Positions 12,126 through 25,375 of a stretch of 64,000 nt of DNA are shown here, piece after piece. The stretch comes from Telopea speciosissima (Eukaryota > Streptophyta > Magnoliopsida > Proteales > Proteaceae). Position 1 is the stretch's first letter. The number at the start of each line of letters is the position of its first letter. The notes below the pieces were generated by a model, which saw only the letters and a list, made by a program, of their open reading frames with translations, was not told the origin of the DNA and did no database searches. The position numbers and the translations under genes are program-made. The stretch is from the NCBI RefSeq assembly GCF_018873765.1, contig NC_057918.1, positions 68,816,371-68,880,370 of the forward strand, written 5' to 3'.

Positions 12126-12914
12126 AACTTTCAATCCGTAATCCAAATATTTGATGTAAAGGTCATTGCGATACTTATTTTGTGTACTATTCATTAGTAT
12201 ATAATTTGGGCACTGATCTGGCGGAAAAAAAAAATTGGTTGAAAATCCCTTTCGAGTGTGGAACTAAATGACCGTAATATATAAAATAGTGATTAAATCA
12301 GGTCGTTTTTGTACCAACTTCATATAATAGATATTGTATGATAAACTATAATTAAATCATGAATTTCTGAACTTTTATAAACCAGTTTTATAAAAATTTC
12401 TTTAATTAATCTCTAATAGGAATATTTTAATAATTTTAAATTTACATAAGCTTAGTCTACCCCTTTTGTCTTAGAACATCCATCTCATCATCACCCTAAA
12501 CATTCTCCGAGTGATAAAATGGGATGTCTACAATATCATGATCATTGCTGCAACACAATTGTCGGGGGCAAATTATTTAGGACTGTCAATCTCGATAACC
12601 TTCTTATGATGATCCAAATATCTTTCATGTAAAATATAAGATGGGAGCGTAAATGTTGTGGATGAGTAGACCAAAGACCCCTACCTACCTTTCAAATTTC
12701 AACTCGAATGAAATTTGCCACGTAACAAAGTAGAGTTTTAAAAATCTAGAGACTAAGGGAGGAAGTGCTTTCACATATCACAGACATCTAAAAAAAATTG
12801 ATGCATAAACTTACATAGAAGTTAATTAATTGCATTTGAATCTAAAATTTGACACATCATTAATCCATATGGTATAAAACTAATCCAATAGTTAATCTAT
12901 CAAAACCAACTATA
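12126..12914. other. Spacer, nothing recognised
   Basis: AT-rich sequence without exon structure, repeats with clear ends or RNA genes. Confidence 0.5.
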
Positions 12915-13000
12915 AAAGGGCATACCTAGTGCACAAGGTTCCTGCCACTGTGGGGTTTGGGGAGGATCATAATGTACGCAACCTTATCCCTACATTTTGA
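12915..13000 (+). mobile_element. Au-type SINE, 5' part
   Basis: It contains agggcatacctagtgcacaa and ggggtttggggaggatcata followed by atgtacgcaaccttatccct. This is the start of the widespread plant Au SINE. It diverges or is truncated after about 12990. Confidence 0.8.
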
Positions 13001-13871
13001 CCCTTATATGGTGGACCATATAATTATACCATGACTAATGAAATTTTTAGCCCTATTATTATTATAATAATATTTGTTGGGGCAAGAGATTGTTGTTGGA
13101 TCGTGTAGCGCCTGCACCAATGCGAAGACTAATGAGAGTGCACTCAGGGTTATGTATATAGATATAATTTTTTATTTCATAAAAGAGAGGGTGATACTTT
13201 CACGAGCTCCTATGTCTAAGTGTAGGAGTTGGCTGTGCCACATGACTAAGTCCCATTCTTTTTCTTTATTTTTTATGTACAAGAAAGGGGAAAAAGAACT
13301 CTGTCCAAGAGTGTGGCATACGTTAGCACGTCCATGAGTCTATTTCTCTCATCTCTATATGAAAAGACACTTTTACCCTTCATTTTGAAGAAGAGACATA
13401 TTGACACACAGACGCCAACACTCCTAGACAGAAAACTGCTTCGCACAAGAAAAATAAGATTCCCATACCACACTCCACCCATGACTGTGAGTCATGGTAT
13501 AATTATTCTGTAAACAACATAAAAATAGAGAAAACTTAGTACAGTACGGAAGATAAAGTGGTGAGAGTGGATTACCAAAAAGATACTCACTCACTAACAC
13601 TATCTATCTTAAAAGGACCAAAACCTACCAGATGCCTGCCTCTTGTGCAGGACCACAAAGCACTCCGCGGCATGAAGATGGAGGAAAAGCTACCACCGCC
13701 GCCACCACCACCACCGGTCCACCACCACCACCATCACCACTCACTTGTGTTGAATACTTAGTTGACCAAATTGCTGTTGCTTTGCTTCTTAGTCAAAAAA
13801 TGGAAGGAATGTTAATCATCCTTTCCAGCACTGGCCGAGGGTGGGAAGGGGTGGGGCTATCCGGCCATGGT
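13001..13871. other. Spacer with CCN-rich trinucleotide stretch
   Basis: No gene is recognised. A (CCA/ACC)n-rich stretch at 13683-13745 yields histidine or proline runs in computed ORFs and is simple sequence. Confidence 0.5.
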
Positions 13872-14107
13872 TTTAGTGCACAGTATCGGAACGGGTATCG
13901 ATAATATGGAAAATCAATACGATACTGATACAATATCGGCTTGGATTGAACAAAATTATACCTGAATTTTTAAAAAAATAAGTTTTTGGATAATTTTATC
14001 CCTTGTCCGTACCCTGTTACCAATACAGTATCGACACGATATCAAAATCGATAAGTAGCAAAACCGGTATATATCGGCAATACGATACCGATACTTAAAA
14101 CCATGGG
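13872..14107. mobile_element. Foldback element ending in CTTAAAACCATGG
   Basis: The left end catggttttagtgc pairs with the right end gatacttaaaaccatgg. The arms are made of atcggtatcg-like words. It is similar in style to the repeats at 9540-10410, 15890-16160 and 32985-33170. Confidence 0.65.
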
Positions 14108-14579
14108 TGGGGCTGGGCAATGGGTCCCTACAGTTTCGTTTTCCAGTCTTACCTTCACATGTGATGAGATGATGTGTACAGTGAATAAGTTATAGAAATT
14201 GGCCGGCCGACTAATTCCCATGCGAATTAGCCAATCCGGCCGATTCTGACCCGATTCCTGAAGCCAAACTCATGGATCGATCGCTGAGTTTTAAATCTTT
14301 GACTAAAACCCAAACGTGGCCGACTACGTACAGCCTATCCAAGAAGACAAACTGTCAAAAGTCTACCCAGAGCCCGAGCCAGCTGATTCCAACTGAAGCA
14401 ACTTCGCACATCTTAAGCCTTGAAAAACTCAGAGTTGTTGCCTTGTTGGTTCCTAAGCTCTTCATATTGGATATCATGATCTCTCTTCTTATTTTTCACT
14501 ATTCACATTCTTTCATGTGATAGAATAAAGGACCAATGGTCTTAGAAAATTCTTGGACCAATGGTCTTAGAAAATTCTT

Positions 14580-14716
14580 GTTTTTCTCCGTGGGAGAGTG
14601 TGGCCCTTGTGTGCATGGGTTAATGAGAGCACACACGTTGGCATCATTGGGGGTGGGGGCGGTCATTTTGCCTCCTCTGTGTCTGGGCATGGGCGATACA
14701 CTCTCTCACAGAAAAC
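14580..14716. mobile_element. Foldback element with GGCGGTCATTTT core
   Basis: The left arm gtttttctccgtgggagagt pairs with the right arm actctctcacagaaaac. The core ggggcggtcattttgcc begins near 14657. A 25-bp direct repeat (gaccaatggtcttagaaaat plus 5) lies immediately to the left at 14531-14580. Confidence 0.65.
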
Positions 14717-14889
14717 TTTATTAATTTTTTAAGATATTTTTTGAGAGAGAGTTTCCTACAAAGGCAGTGTAAGAAAATATACACTATATAGGGTCTACAT
14801 GAGACTCACATGGTCAGAATATGAGACATAAATATCCGTGTGAGACCTATTATATGAAGAGGGTATCAAGAAATCTGTACGAGGGCAAT

Positions 14890-15213
14890 ATAATATGGTC
14901 ATGTTCAACGGAGACTTTTGAATGCTCTAGTTTGAAAGAGTAACTCGATTATGATTGAAGGTGTTAAAAGAGCTAAGGGGGCAGGTCTAAAATGATCCTA
15001 GGAGAAGTGGTGAGGAAAGACGTGCATAGTTCAAGACTTGCTACAAGTATGTCGTTGAATAGAATGGTTTGGAGGGAAAAAATCTACGTTGTTGACCCCG
15101 ATTACCGTTGTAGTTATTTTTCTTGATCTTTTATTTTATCTTCGCTAAAATCCATGTAGGCGATCCAATTTAGTTGGGATAAGGCTGAGTTGTTGTTGTT
15201 GTTGTTGTTGTTA
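14890..15213 (+). mobile_element. 3' end of an RTE-type LINE
   Basis: Reading through frameshifts gives LGEVVRKDVHSSRLATS followed by LNRMVWREKIYVVDPD, which matches the C-terminus of plant RTE reverse-transcriptase proteins. It is followed by ccaatttagttgggataagg and a (GTT)n tail at about 15191-15212, the typical RTE 3' end. The copy is dead and 5'-truncated. Confidence 0.75.
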
Positions 15214-15812
15214 CAATACTTCATCTAAAAGGCAAATGCATATATGATTTGAGAAATTGGTATCAGATTGTCGATTTCGATTAATTCACGACGGAATTAA
15301 AATCCTTGAAGGCCTATTCAATGTATTTGAACTATGATTGTATATGAAGTTAAAAAAATCTATCAAAAAGTAATGAACTAGAAAAGAGGGTATTCATTTT
15401 TTATAGCCATTGAGGGATTGGAAAATGGTATCATCCTTATGAAACCATATGATTAGAATAAATAAAAATATATTAGTGTGTATCCCATTGAGAAAAATAT
15501 AAAGAAATTTGTATTTGGGTAATATAGCAATTTTTAATTATGTAATTAATGATGGGGAAGTCAGGCATGTATTAGCTATTAAGTTGCAGTCAAAAGACGG
15601 AACCTTGAATAAATAATATCCCTAGAGAAGTGGCATCTTTTCCTTTCATGGGTCAAATAGATTATAAATGAAGTACCCAGACATAGGCCAGACATGTGGA
15701 CCCCCTAATAGATCATATGAAAAAGTTTTGATTTCTAAGAGTCATTAAGACTGTGACTAGTAAAAGAAATCATCTTTTTAAGTCTTAAGCTTCTCCATTA
15801 ATCCAGTTCATG

Positions 15813-15844
<32 letters not shown>

Positions 15845-15889
15845 ATTTGAACAATTGTGGAGGCCATTACATAGAGTAGAGGCAACGCT
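15214..15889. other. Spacer with long A run
   Basis: Nothing recognised except an A run of nearly 30 at about 15812-15840. Confidence 0.5.
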
Positions 15890-16160
15890 TTAAAACTTAG
15901 AATCGAGAATGGAATCGGTCAGAGAGGATTCCATTACGAATCGAATCGAAATCGATGGTAATCTAATTAAGCTATTTTATGGTGAAAATTAAATTGATTT
16001 AGGAATCGAGAATCGGCCCATGAATCAATCCAATTCAAGATGATTTATGAAAAAAATGATTAATATGAAGATTCAATTCCGATTCAAAAAGCAACAATTA
16101 GGAACAGTGGAACATTTCTATCGATTCACGGATCCAATTATCAATTCTTAAAATCATGAG
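15890..16160. mobile_element. Foldback element of GAATCG words
   Basis: The left end tttaaaacttagaatcgaga pairs with the right end atcaattcttaaaatcat. The inside is made of cgattc and gaatcg words. Same construction as the element at 13872-14107 with a different word. Confidence 0.55.
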
Positions 16161-16174
16161 TAGAGTTTATGATT

Positions 16175-16312
16175 GAGCTCCTCTCCAGGGATTCCAGTAC
16201 GCCAGGGAACAGCCCTAGACATGCACCGAGATATATACCGCACAGCCCAAACCTTAGATGTCCTTGAGCACTCCCTGGGCTCTGAGCTCCCAGGAGAGGA
16301 ACCAGATCCGCC
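16175..16312. repeat. Imperfect palindrome upstream of the LRR kinase
   Basis: gctcctctccaggga on the left pairs with tcccaggagaggaac on the right, with a central spacer of about 70 bp. It lies about 220 bp above the putative TATA box of the LRR-kinase gene and may be a small MITE. Confidence 0.45.
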
Positions 16313-16530
16313 GACTCACATCGTGACAACTCATGCAGCTGTACCTTTCCATCGCAATATGAAAGAGAAAGGAGGCTCCAAATTGCAAATGCCCAAGTGG
16401 AAGAAAATTCAGAGTATTAAACTGACCTAACCTAAAGGCCAGAATCCAGATTGAGTTTCTCATGGAAAGGACTTTTCAAAGAAACAGTTTCTAACCTTTT
16501 GGAAGAATTTTAGAGATTAGAAAATAGCTT

Positions 16531-16540
16531 TGGATATAAA
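16531..16540 (+). promoter_or_regulatory. Putative TATA box of the LRR-kinase gene
   Basis: tggatataaa followed by gggcg stands about 800 bp above the start codon. The leader between them would contain several ATGs, for example 16922 (a 9-codon uORF) and one at 16959, and a possible donor gtatgt at 16972, so an intron in the leader is likely. This is inference from sequence only. Confidence 0.4.
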
Positions 16541-17338
16541 GGGCGAAGAAAGGTACAAAGCACGCTTTGTCAGCCATTAGAGAGCAGCTTCAGTGTAGAG
16601 TTTACCTTCCCATCTCTGCTCTGGTATTCAAATAAAATATTCAAGACATCATTTCTTCTGTTATTATAGGGAGACCTGGGTTTGTGTGTATATCTTCTCT
16701 TTTGGTGATTGAGAGAGTGGGAAAAAGGCAAAAAGTAGTGATTCATTGCACTGAGTTTCTGCTACGAACAGAAAAAGGCAAAGTTGGATTCCATGCTCGA
16801 ATTTGTTACTCTAAAAAAAAAAAAAGATTTTGCTCCTAATTGGAGAGGTGAATTGGGTCTGTTCATTCGTCTTCTGGGTCGTGCATTTCATTCATGGTTT
16901 TGATCTCTGCAACAGTCCAACATGGTGGAGTTTCTCTGGATTGTTCTTTAACGAGTTATGGACTTAAAGAGGTATGTAAAAGTTAAGTCCTTTCGAAGAT
17001 TGAACTTTTCTTTTGTCTCAAGTGATTGGAATTCATTCAGCCTTGAAGAACTACACTTTTGAGTTTGAAAGAAAGAACAGAACATGAACACTTGTTTTTG
17101 TAACATTGGACTTTAATTGATAGCAGAAGGAGATCAATCATTCAGGTTTCCTTTGTTTTGGAGGTTGGAAGTTTAAGATTTTGATTCACTTCAAATTTTT
17201 GGTTATGGGTGTTCTGTTCCAATTACGAAGTGTGGTATCTTTCCATGAATACCGTAGCAGGTTTGTTATCTAAATCAACTAAGCTTCTTCCTGCTCTTTG
17301 CTCCTGGTTGTCGTTTTACTTTCAAACCGACAATTAGA

Positions 17339-20300
17339 ATGCTGAAGGTCTATGAATTAGAGAGAGTTTCGGTTCTGGGGTTTACTGGATTTGTTTTACT
17401 GTTAGCTCTTTTCCTGCCTTCTGGTTCCGAAGGATTAAACCCGGAGGGACAGCTCCTCCTGTTACTGAAGAGTAGCCTTCATGATGACTTCAATTATCTG
17501 GGTAGTTGGAATTCTAGTGACCAGACGCCATGTGGATGGATGGGTGTGAATTGCACACTCGATTATGATCCAGTTGTATGGTCCCTCAATCTAAATTCCA
17601 TGAATCTCTCAGGTACCCTATCACCGAGTATTGGTGGTTTGTTCCACTTGACTTACCTTGATTTGTCGTTCAATCAGTTCTCTGGGAGTATACCTAAGGA
17701 GATTGGAAACTGTTCGGTTTTGGAGCTTCTTAGTCTGAACAATAATCTGTTTGAAGGTCTTATTCCTATTCAATTGGGTAATCTATGTAATTTAAAAAAT
17801 TTGAATATATGCAACAATAAACTCTCTGGACCTTTTCCAGAGACGCTCGGGAATCTTTCTTCCTTGGAAGAAATTGTAGCGTTCACTAACAATCTCACTG
17901 GGCCACTGCCTCGTTCACTTGGGAATCTCAAGAGATTGAAAATTTTTCGAGCAGGTCAGAATGCAATTTCTGGAAGCCTACCAGCAGAGATTAGTGGATG
18001 TGAGAGCTTAGAAGTACTGGGTCTTGCACAAAACTCTTTAGGAGGTGAAATACCTAAAGAGCTTGGAATGCTTGGGAACTTGACTGATCTGGTCCTTTGG
18101 CAGAATCAGGTATCTGGGGTTATTCCAAAGGAGCTTGGGAATTGTACAAACCTCAGGACTTTTGCTCTGTATGAGAATGAGCTTGTTGGTGGAATTCCAA
18201 TTGAGATTGGAAACCTGAAATTTCTGGAGAAATTATACCTCTACAGAAATGGGTTGAATGGGACGATTCCAAAGGAAGTTAGCAATCTTTCTCTGGCAAC
18301 AGAAATTGACTTCTCTGAGAACTATTTGACAGGAGAGATACCAGTGGAGTTCAGCAAGATAAAGGGTTTACGTTTACTCTACCTTTTCCAGAACCAGCTT
18401 ACGGGTGTTATCCCTGACGAACTTAGCAGCTTGGTGAATTTGACTAAGCTTGATCTTTCAATTAATTACCTCACTGGTCCTATTCCTGTTGGATTTCAAT
18501 ATTTGAGAGAACTACTCCAGTTGCAGCTCTTTCAAAACTCACTAAATGGTAGCATTCCTCAAGGCCTTGGGGTTTATAGCCAACTTTGGGTGGTTGATTT
18601 TTCAGAGAATCAGCTAACTGGACAAATACCCCATCATCTGTGTAGACAGTCTAACTTGATTTTACTGAATCTAGGTTCAAATATGCTGAATGGAAACATC
18701 CCTACCGGAGTTACAACATGCAAATCATTGGTGCAACTTCGTCTCTCTGGAAACAGGCTTACAGGGAGTCTTCCTTCTGACCTATGCAAATTGGTCAATC
18801 TCTCTGCTGTTGATTTGGACTCAAATAACTTCGGTGGGCCTATTCCTCCTGAAATTGGGAACTGCAAAACATTGCAAAGACTTCACCTATCAGCTAATTA
18901 CTTCATGTCTGAGTTGCCAAGAGAGATAGGAAATCTTTCCCAGTTGGTTATCTTTAATATCTCATCAAATATGCTTACTGGGCAAATACCACGAGACATC
19001 GTCAATTGTAAGATGCTTCAACGACTTGATCTAAGCCAGAACAATTTTGTCGATGCTTTACCATATGAACTTGGAACCCTTTCACAGTTGGAGCTTCTCA
19101 AACTTTCAGACAATAAGCTTTCAGGGAATATTCCCATAGCATTAGGGAATCTATCCCACCTGACTGAGTTACAAATGGGTGGTAATGCATTTTCTGGTGG
19201 CATACCGCCACAATTGGGTGCTCTTTCAAGCTTGCAGATTGCTATGAATCTTAGTTACAATAATCTTTCTGGGGAAATACCGCCAGAGCTTGGGAATCTC
19301 ATGTTACTGGAATTCCTCCTGCTGAACAACAATCACTTGACTGGTGAAGTTCCTGACACATTTGGAAATCTGTCAAGCTTACTGGGGTGCAATGTTTCGT
19401 ACAATGACCTAACTGGATATTTACCTTCCATTCCACTGTTCAAGAACATGGATGTCAGCAACTTCATTGGCAACAAAGGGCTATGTGGTGGACCTCTTGG
19501 TGACTGCAGTGTATCTCTGTCTTCACCCTCTTCCCCAACACAATCAAAAGGTGTTGCTGCCCCTGTGGCTAAACTCATCGCAATAATTGCAGCGGTTGTT
19601 GGTGGGATTTCTCTCATTCTAATTGTAATTCTTGTATACTTCATGAGGCGTCCAGTTGAGATCATTGCTCCTTCTCAAGATAAACAGCCAGCTTCTCCTG
19701 TCTCAGATATATACTTTTCCCCGAAGGAAGGGTTCACTTTCCAGGATCTGGTTGAAGCCACAAATAACTTTGATGACAGTTTTGTTATTGGAAGGGGGGC
19801 TTGTGGAACAGTGTATAGGGCTGTTATGGAATCTGGACAGATAATTGCTGTGAAGAGACTTGAATCTAATAGAGAAGGAAACCATGTTGACAACAGTTTC
19901 CGTGCTGAGATTTTAACATTGGGAAAGGTGAGACATCGGAATATTGTGAAGCTTTATGGCTTCTGCTATCACCACGGTTCCAATCTTCTTCTCTATGAGT
20001 ACATGGCGAAGGGTAGCCTTGGTGAGTTGCTTCATGGGGAATCCTGTGGCCTCGACTGGCAGACACGGTTCATGATTGCTCTAGGGGCTGCTCAGGGGCT
20101 TGCTTACTTGCATCATGACTGTAAGCCTAAGATCATTCACAGAGACATAAAGTCAAACAACATTCTACTTGATGATTGCTTTGAAGCTCATGTTGGGGAT
20201 TTTGGATTGGCTAAGGTGATAGACATGCCACAATCCAAATCAGTGTCTGCAGTCGCAGGATCATATGGTTATATTGCCCCTGGTAAGCTAGTTTCTTCCC

Positions 20301-23300
20301 CCACCTCTCTCTCTTAAAACTTCTGGACAAGCAGCATTTAGTGAATTGTCTGTGAAGCCACTTTACTTTATGGTATCAATACATTGCCCTAGTTCTCTGT
20401 TTATTATATTCTGCAAAGGGATCTTAGTTTGACATTGAAAGTTATATTGAAATCAATGTCTGTTATTGTAGTATCATATTATTATATTACCCCTAGTAGG
20501 TTTATTTTTTGTGTTTTTATGCAAATATGTAATTCATATTCCAAAATTACTAGATGACTTTCGTTGTTTAAGTAAAACTGACTAAAGCTTCCTACGCTCC
20601 TTCCTTGTCTCCTGTTCTTTCTTCCTTTGACAACCAACCATTTGGCAAGAGCACTACTCCTGTGTACTGCCAGTGTCACTCAAGAATAGGTTAGTTGAGA
20701 AGACTGATTAAATGCACTTGAGGTGTACCCAGACTTGGTATGCTTTCATGATTGCCCATCAGCACCACACTTCCATAATACTCCATCTTAGTTATACTTT
20801 CCATCTGCTGAATACTTTTTACCAATCTCATGAGTTAGATGCATTTAAAACTATTCATTGTGTCCTCTTGAATACCATACAGAGGAAAACAAAACTAATA
20901 TTCACCTAGGATACAAATTTTCTTATGTGAAATATGTGACAAAACATTCCCTATTGTCATTTTCTGGCCGTGTGGATACTGCTGGATGCTTCATGTATTT
21001 TTTCCATTAAGAATAAGTTAACACAGAGAGATAGAGAGAAGGAAGGAAGGATTGAGATTGGCTTTCTATGGGCTCCTTGTACATATCTGTTCTCTAATAT
21101 ATCACATTGAATTGTTTCCATAAACAATTATATGTATTAGCTTGAAGCAAAATCATAGTTATAGTCACACCTAAGCCTACCTTCATTTATTTAATTTTTT
21201 TTTTTTTGGGGGGGGGGTGTTGAGGAGGGACATAGCATTGTACATATGCAGACATGTCTACCTTTCTAGCCTTAGGGTTCTGGGTTAGACAACTTATGTC
21301 CATGCCTTTGTTGCATGGTGTGGAACAATGAGAACCTCCAATGACCATCTCAGTTCATGCTAATCCTTTAAGACTTTCTTATGAAATATAAGATTTCTTC
21401 AGATGTTGTATTCATATCATTAACACGAGGAATGATATCTATACCAATAGATGTCTTAACCAATCACATATCTATAGCCATAAGTATCTTATTTTTGTTC
21501 TATATGTAATACTTATAAGGGAAAGAGAATGCTACCTGGTTCAGGATGCGTGCAGTGTGGGGCCCCTGTGCCCAGACCCAGGGCCGCGCGTAATGACCGC
21601 CGCATTTCTGCACTTCCAATGGGGGCGTGACGGTCAGTTCGCGTGGCTTTGTGTCTAGGCACAGGGGCCGCGCGCCACACACAACCAGGTACCGTTCTTT
21701 CTGCCTACTTATAAATATGAATTTGTGCTTCATCTTTGCTCTGGTTTTACTTATTTTGGTAAAGAACTCTTCTAACTAAATTCATCCAAATATTTGCTAA
21801 CCTTGAGCAAATTCATAATTAAAGGATAAAATTTCAAGAGTAAAAGTTGCATGTCCATTTGAGAATTATAAGTTTACTATTTCTGATAAATTGCTATTTA
21901 TTATCTTTTATTTTGGTGAATAAATATATTACCAACCCCAGGGGGGGCGGGGAGAAAAGGAGGGGGGAATATACAAGAGAGAGGGGGAAAAGGGGGGGGG
22001 GGGACAAGAACCAACAACCCAACCTACGCAGAGGTGGTAGACTGTAAAAGAGACAAATCAAGACCCCAGGAGACAACAAAATGCCTATTCCTTGGGGTAT
22101 CCAGAAGGTGACTGTGGCTATTTATTATCTTAACTAATACATACCATGAAATAGATGTAATATTTTCGACCTACAGGAGATCAATAATTCTTTGGATCCA
22201 TTTTCAAATTTATTATGAGATGTACCTATTTTTATGGAGATTTTGAAGGAAAAGTATAATATTGCTAAAAGAACATATCAAATACTTAAAGAACATATCA
22301 AATACTTGAATAAGTGTAACCAAGGCTTGATGAATAATGGATCTTTGTTATGTTTGATGAATAGAAAAAGAAAAATTGTTCAGAGATATTATTATTATGT
22401 TTGTACTTGGGCTTATTACAAAGATGCGGGACAGCAACCAAGAATCGTCCACCATGGAAGGTTTTGGAGAAGAGTTGATATAAACAGTTCATAGTTACGA
22501 CCAGTTGAGACCTATTGAGGATATGATAGAACTTCTCTCATGACAGAAATGGAAGGACAGCCCTAATATCAAATTGATTTTGCTGCACAAGCCAAATAAA
22601 TCTTCTTGGGGATCAAAATTAATTCTTGACAAGATTCCACTTATGGCTAAATTAGGGCTTGGAAATAGGTTTTATAAACTAGCTTGAGTGGCCACTTTGG
22701 AGAGGATGGTCTTCACTAATGTATCCTTCATTGTTAAGATCCAAGTTTAAACATGAGATGCTCAACTCATTTCTGATCTGTACAACAGTACAACATCCAA
22801 TTCATAGTATTCACCTGTTCTGATTGTTGAGATTGAACTACACTATTTCTATATCTTTTGTTGGCATATGGAAGGAAATATTTTGGATTGCTTTTGTTTT
22901 CTTTGCTGTTCTCTCACAAGCTCTAAAGGGCATACCCAGTGCACAAGGCTCCCGCCGCTGTGGGGTCTGGGGAGGTCATAATATTCTCTCACAAGCTCAA
23001 GTTAATTAATTCACTTTCAGGCTAACGTCTTTGTTTCTTAGCCAAATTTTACTCCTTTTTTTTTCTATTTTTAGAAAATCATCATGTTCATGCCTTGTAA
23101 TTGATGGATAATTTTACTTGTTTTGCCATCAGAATATGCATTCACCATGAAAGTTACTGAAAAATGCGACATCTATAGCTATGGGGTTGTTCTATTGGAG
23201 TTGCTGACTGGCAGAGCACCAGTACAACCACTAGAACAAGGAGGTGACCTTGTTACGTGGGTGAGAAATTATATTCAGAACCATTCTTTGACATCTGGGA

Positions 23301-23515
23301 TTCTTGATGCTCGATTAAATTTAGAAGACAAGAGTACTATTGATCACATGATTACTGTCTTAAAAATTGCTTTACTCTGCACCATTATGTCACCTTTTGA
23401 CCGCCCGACAATGCGAGAAGTTGTGTCAATGCTGATTGAATCTAGTGAGCTGAAAGGGGACTTTATTTCTTCTCCAATTAATGATAACCTCCCTTTGAAG
23501 GATGACTTCTCATGA
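17339..23515 (+). CDS. LRR receptor-like serine/threonine kinase (At5g63930/At2g33170-like)
   Basis: Plasma-membrane receptor kinase of two exons, 17339-20282 and 23133-23515, giving 1108 aa; the intron splits the Glu codon of the APE motif. In order: a signal peptide (residues 1 to about 32), an N-terminal LRR cap ending near PCGWMGVNC, more than 20 LRRs to about residue 700, a transmembrane segment near 745-767 (LIAIIAAVVGGISLILIVIL) followed by RR, and a kinase domain. Kinase motifs are intact: GRGACGTV (about 817), AVKRL, HRDIKSNN (about 934), DFGLAK (about 954) and APE across the splice. The HRD arginine marks an RD kinase. Length and motif order match Arabidopsis At5g63930 closely from memory. 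The ligand is unknown. The 2850-bp intron holds a MITE, a SINE piece and G-rich tracts. No break was seen, so it is probably functional. Confidence 0.93.
21510..21714. mobile_element. MULE-type MITE with perfect 9-bp TSD in the LRR-kinase intron
   Basis: tacttataa is repeated at 21510-21518 and 21706-21714. The 187-bp element begins gggaaagagaatgctacctg and ends ccaggtaccgttctttctgc plus c. Its core is taatgaccgccgcattt near 21591, and the arms carry cctgtgcccagac and gtctaggcacagg. A 9-bp duplication suits Mutator-like elements. Confidence 0.85.
21945..22015. repeat. Purine/G-rich tract
   Basis: Several G runs of 6 to 12 within an A/G-only stretch inside the LRR-kinase intron. No element boundaries are visible. 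Confidence 0.7.
22922..22985 (+). mobile_element. Au-type SINE fragment in the LRR-kinase intron
   Basis: gggcatacccagtgcacaag and ggggtctggggaggtcataa are Au SINE 5' words. The copy stops after about 60 bp. Flanking attctctcacaagctc near 22980 recalls tgttctctcacaagctc at 22909, a plausible target duplication. Confidence 0.75.
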
Positions 23516-25375
23516 TTGAATCTACTGCCTTAAATTAAATTAATTATTCTTTTTTTGTTGCTGATTCTTCCTTGTATGATTTACAAAAAATAAATTGATA
23601 AAGTTTCTGTACATTATCTTGTAGATTATATTGGTCACTCACCTCTGTTATCAGCTTCTGTGGGTTCAGTGTCACTCAAGTTATGTATCCCCATCTGTAT
23701 CTCCATCTCAAAGAAATACAATGGAAATTATGATATACCTTATTTCTGGCTGTGCCATTCTTACATTTGAGATTCTGGAAGTCAATCAAAATTCTGGAGC
23801 CAAGATCAGAAAGAACAAAATAAGGTCGGTATTACACATTTTTATCTAGTTACAGTTACATTAATAACAGAAATAATAATAATAAGCTGTGCTACATAAA
23901 TTGTCATAGAATAACATGTGTCCTTATGCATTTCATAAACATAGATATAGAGACATCCATGTGGCCCATCTTGCCTCGTGTAGTGGTGACACAGAGGTCT
24001 TGTAAATTGGTCTGAACTCTGAAGTCTTTCAGATATACTGCTCAAACTCCATTAAATACCCCGAAGTATCAATAACCGGTGGCGGTGATAGTGAGTTATC
24101 ATGACCTACGAATCTGCACGTAGTAATGGATGTTTTTTTTTTTGGGGGGGGGGGGTGGTAAAGGATATTCATGGATGTTTAGACTCACATAAATGGATCA
24201 GATGGTTTGATAGGCGTAGTCATTTGTGATTGAATGACTTTAGTCCACCTTGGTCCTTGTAGGTTCCTCATTGCTTGCCAAACTATATGTAACCAGAATT
24301 GGTGACGTTTTTCATTGTCACCAACTCATGCTTCCTTGCCACATGGCAGACATGGGACTAAAGTCCTTATGGTAGAAGACTCCACATCAATCTCACAGTT
24401 CAAATTTCAGAAAGAAGCAAGCAAGAAAAGTAGTGAAAATGAGTTTAAAGTTTCATAAAATTACAAGAGTGCCATTTCACTATAATACTATATAGTGACA
24501 TTTAGTACTTCTCTGTTCTCTTTATACTCACTTTTAGGGTACTTTCACTACTTGTTTGTTCGATCCTCTATTCCATGGATACACTCACCTGTCAATTTTG
24601 CCAAAAGGTAAAATGCTAACAATGAGAAACTGTTGCTTTTATGCAGCCTGCTTTAGTGTTTTTACTGAAAGAAGGGAAATTCTCATTACAAGCGAACGAC
24701 CACTCAATACACTCTTCGTAACATGTTCTCTGATATAGATCCTGTACCCTGCCATATTATTTCAGAAGCATGTGATGTTCTCAAAAGCTTTCTTTTGAGC
24801 TTGTCCAACCAACTTGGTTGGCTGTGTTTAGTTTTGAGTACCATTGGTGAGGGAATCTAGATCTGTCATGGCACTACTGATCCGGATTGGAATCATGTTG
24901 AACATCTGATTAGTGGGAAAAACCCTGATGTTGCCAGTGGATAGGCCTATCTGCTGTGTATGATAAATTGGATCGGTTCTTTCTATTACCCGATCCTTTA
25001 TTATTATTATTATTATTTTTTGGGGGGGGGGGGGATTTTTTTGGGGGGGGGGGGTTAAGTGATTGGATACCTGATCTGGATTGGTATTTTTAAAAATTTC
25101 AGCCAAAATGTATGCCCATAGTATTACTAGATCCTAGTAGTGATTTGGCATCTTTGGGGTGTTTTTTCTTCAATTAATTAAGCCACAGATATTTAAGTAA
25201 TTTGTTGAGTCATTAGTAATCAAATGAGTTCTGCCAGTAGTCATACGAGTAAGTATTCTTGTTTGGGTCTTTATCTTTGAGCTAAGTATATTTTGAAAGG
25301 TATTTGAGATGCAAATCTGGACAGGTTTAATCTAGCATCTTGGGGAGAAGGGGGGGGGGGGATCTAAGTTAGGAA
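23516..25375. other. Downstream region of the LRR kinase, no gene recognised
   Basis: A possible poly(A) signal aataaa lies near 23588. The stretch holds the micro-insertion at 24126-24180 and T/G homopolymer runs at about 25013-25056 and 25349-25361. No exon structure is visible. Confidence 0.5.
24126..24180 (-). mobile_element. Micro-insertion: 35-bp insert with 10-bp TSD
   Basis: atggatgttt is repeated at 24126-24135 and 24171-24180. The insert is a T run, a run of 12 G and tggtaaaggatattc. On the minus strand it ends ctttacca, then a C run and an A run. Confidence 0.65.

Noticed and set aside
13558..13904. ORFs with histidine or proline runs
   Set aside because: They arise from CCA/ACC simple sequence; no splice context or homology is visible.
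15812..15840. Long A run as another micro-insertion
   Set aside because: No direct repeat flanks it.
17339..20317. The kinase gene as a truncated protein of 992 aa ending in intron sequence
   Set aside because: A clean GT at 20283 and AG at 23132 join the split APE codon, and the second exon carries the remaining kinase subdomains.
22234..22494. 86-aa ORF in the LRR-kinase intron
   Set aside because: AT-rich, includes a 20-bp local repeat, and has no domain or splice evidence.
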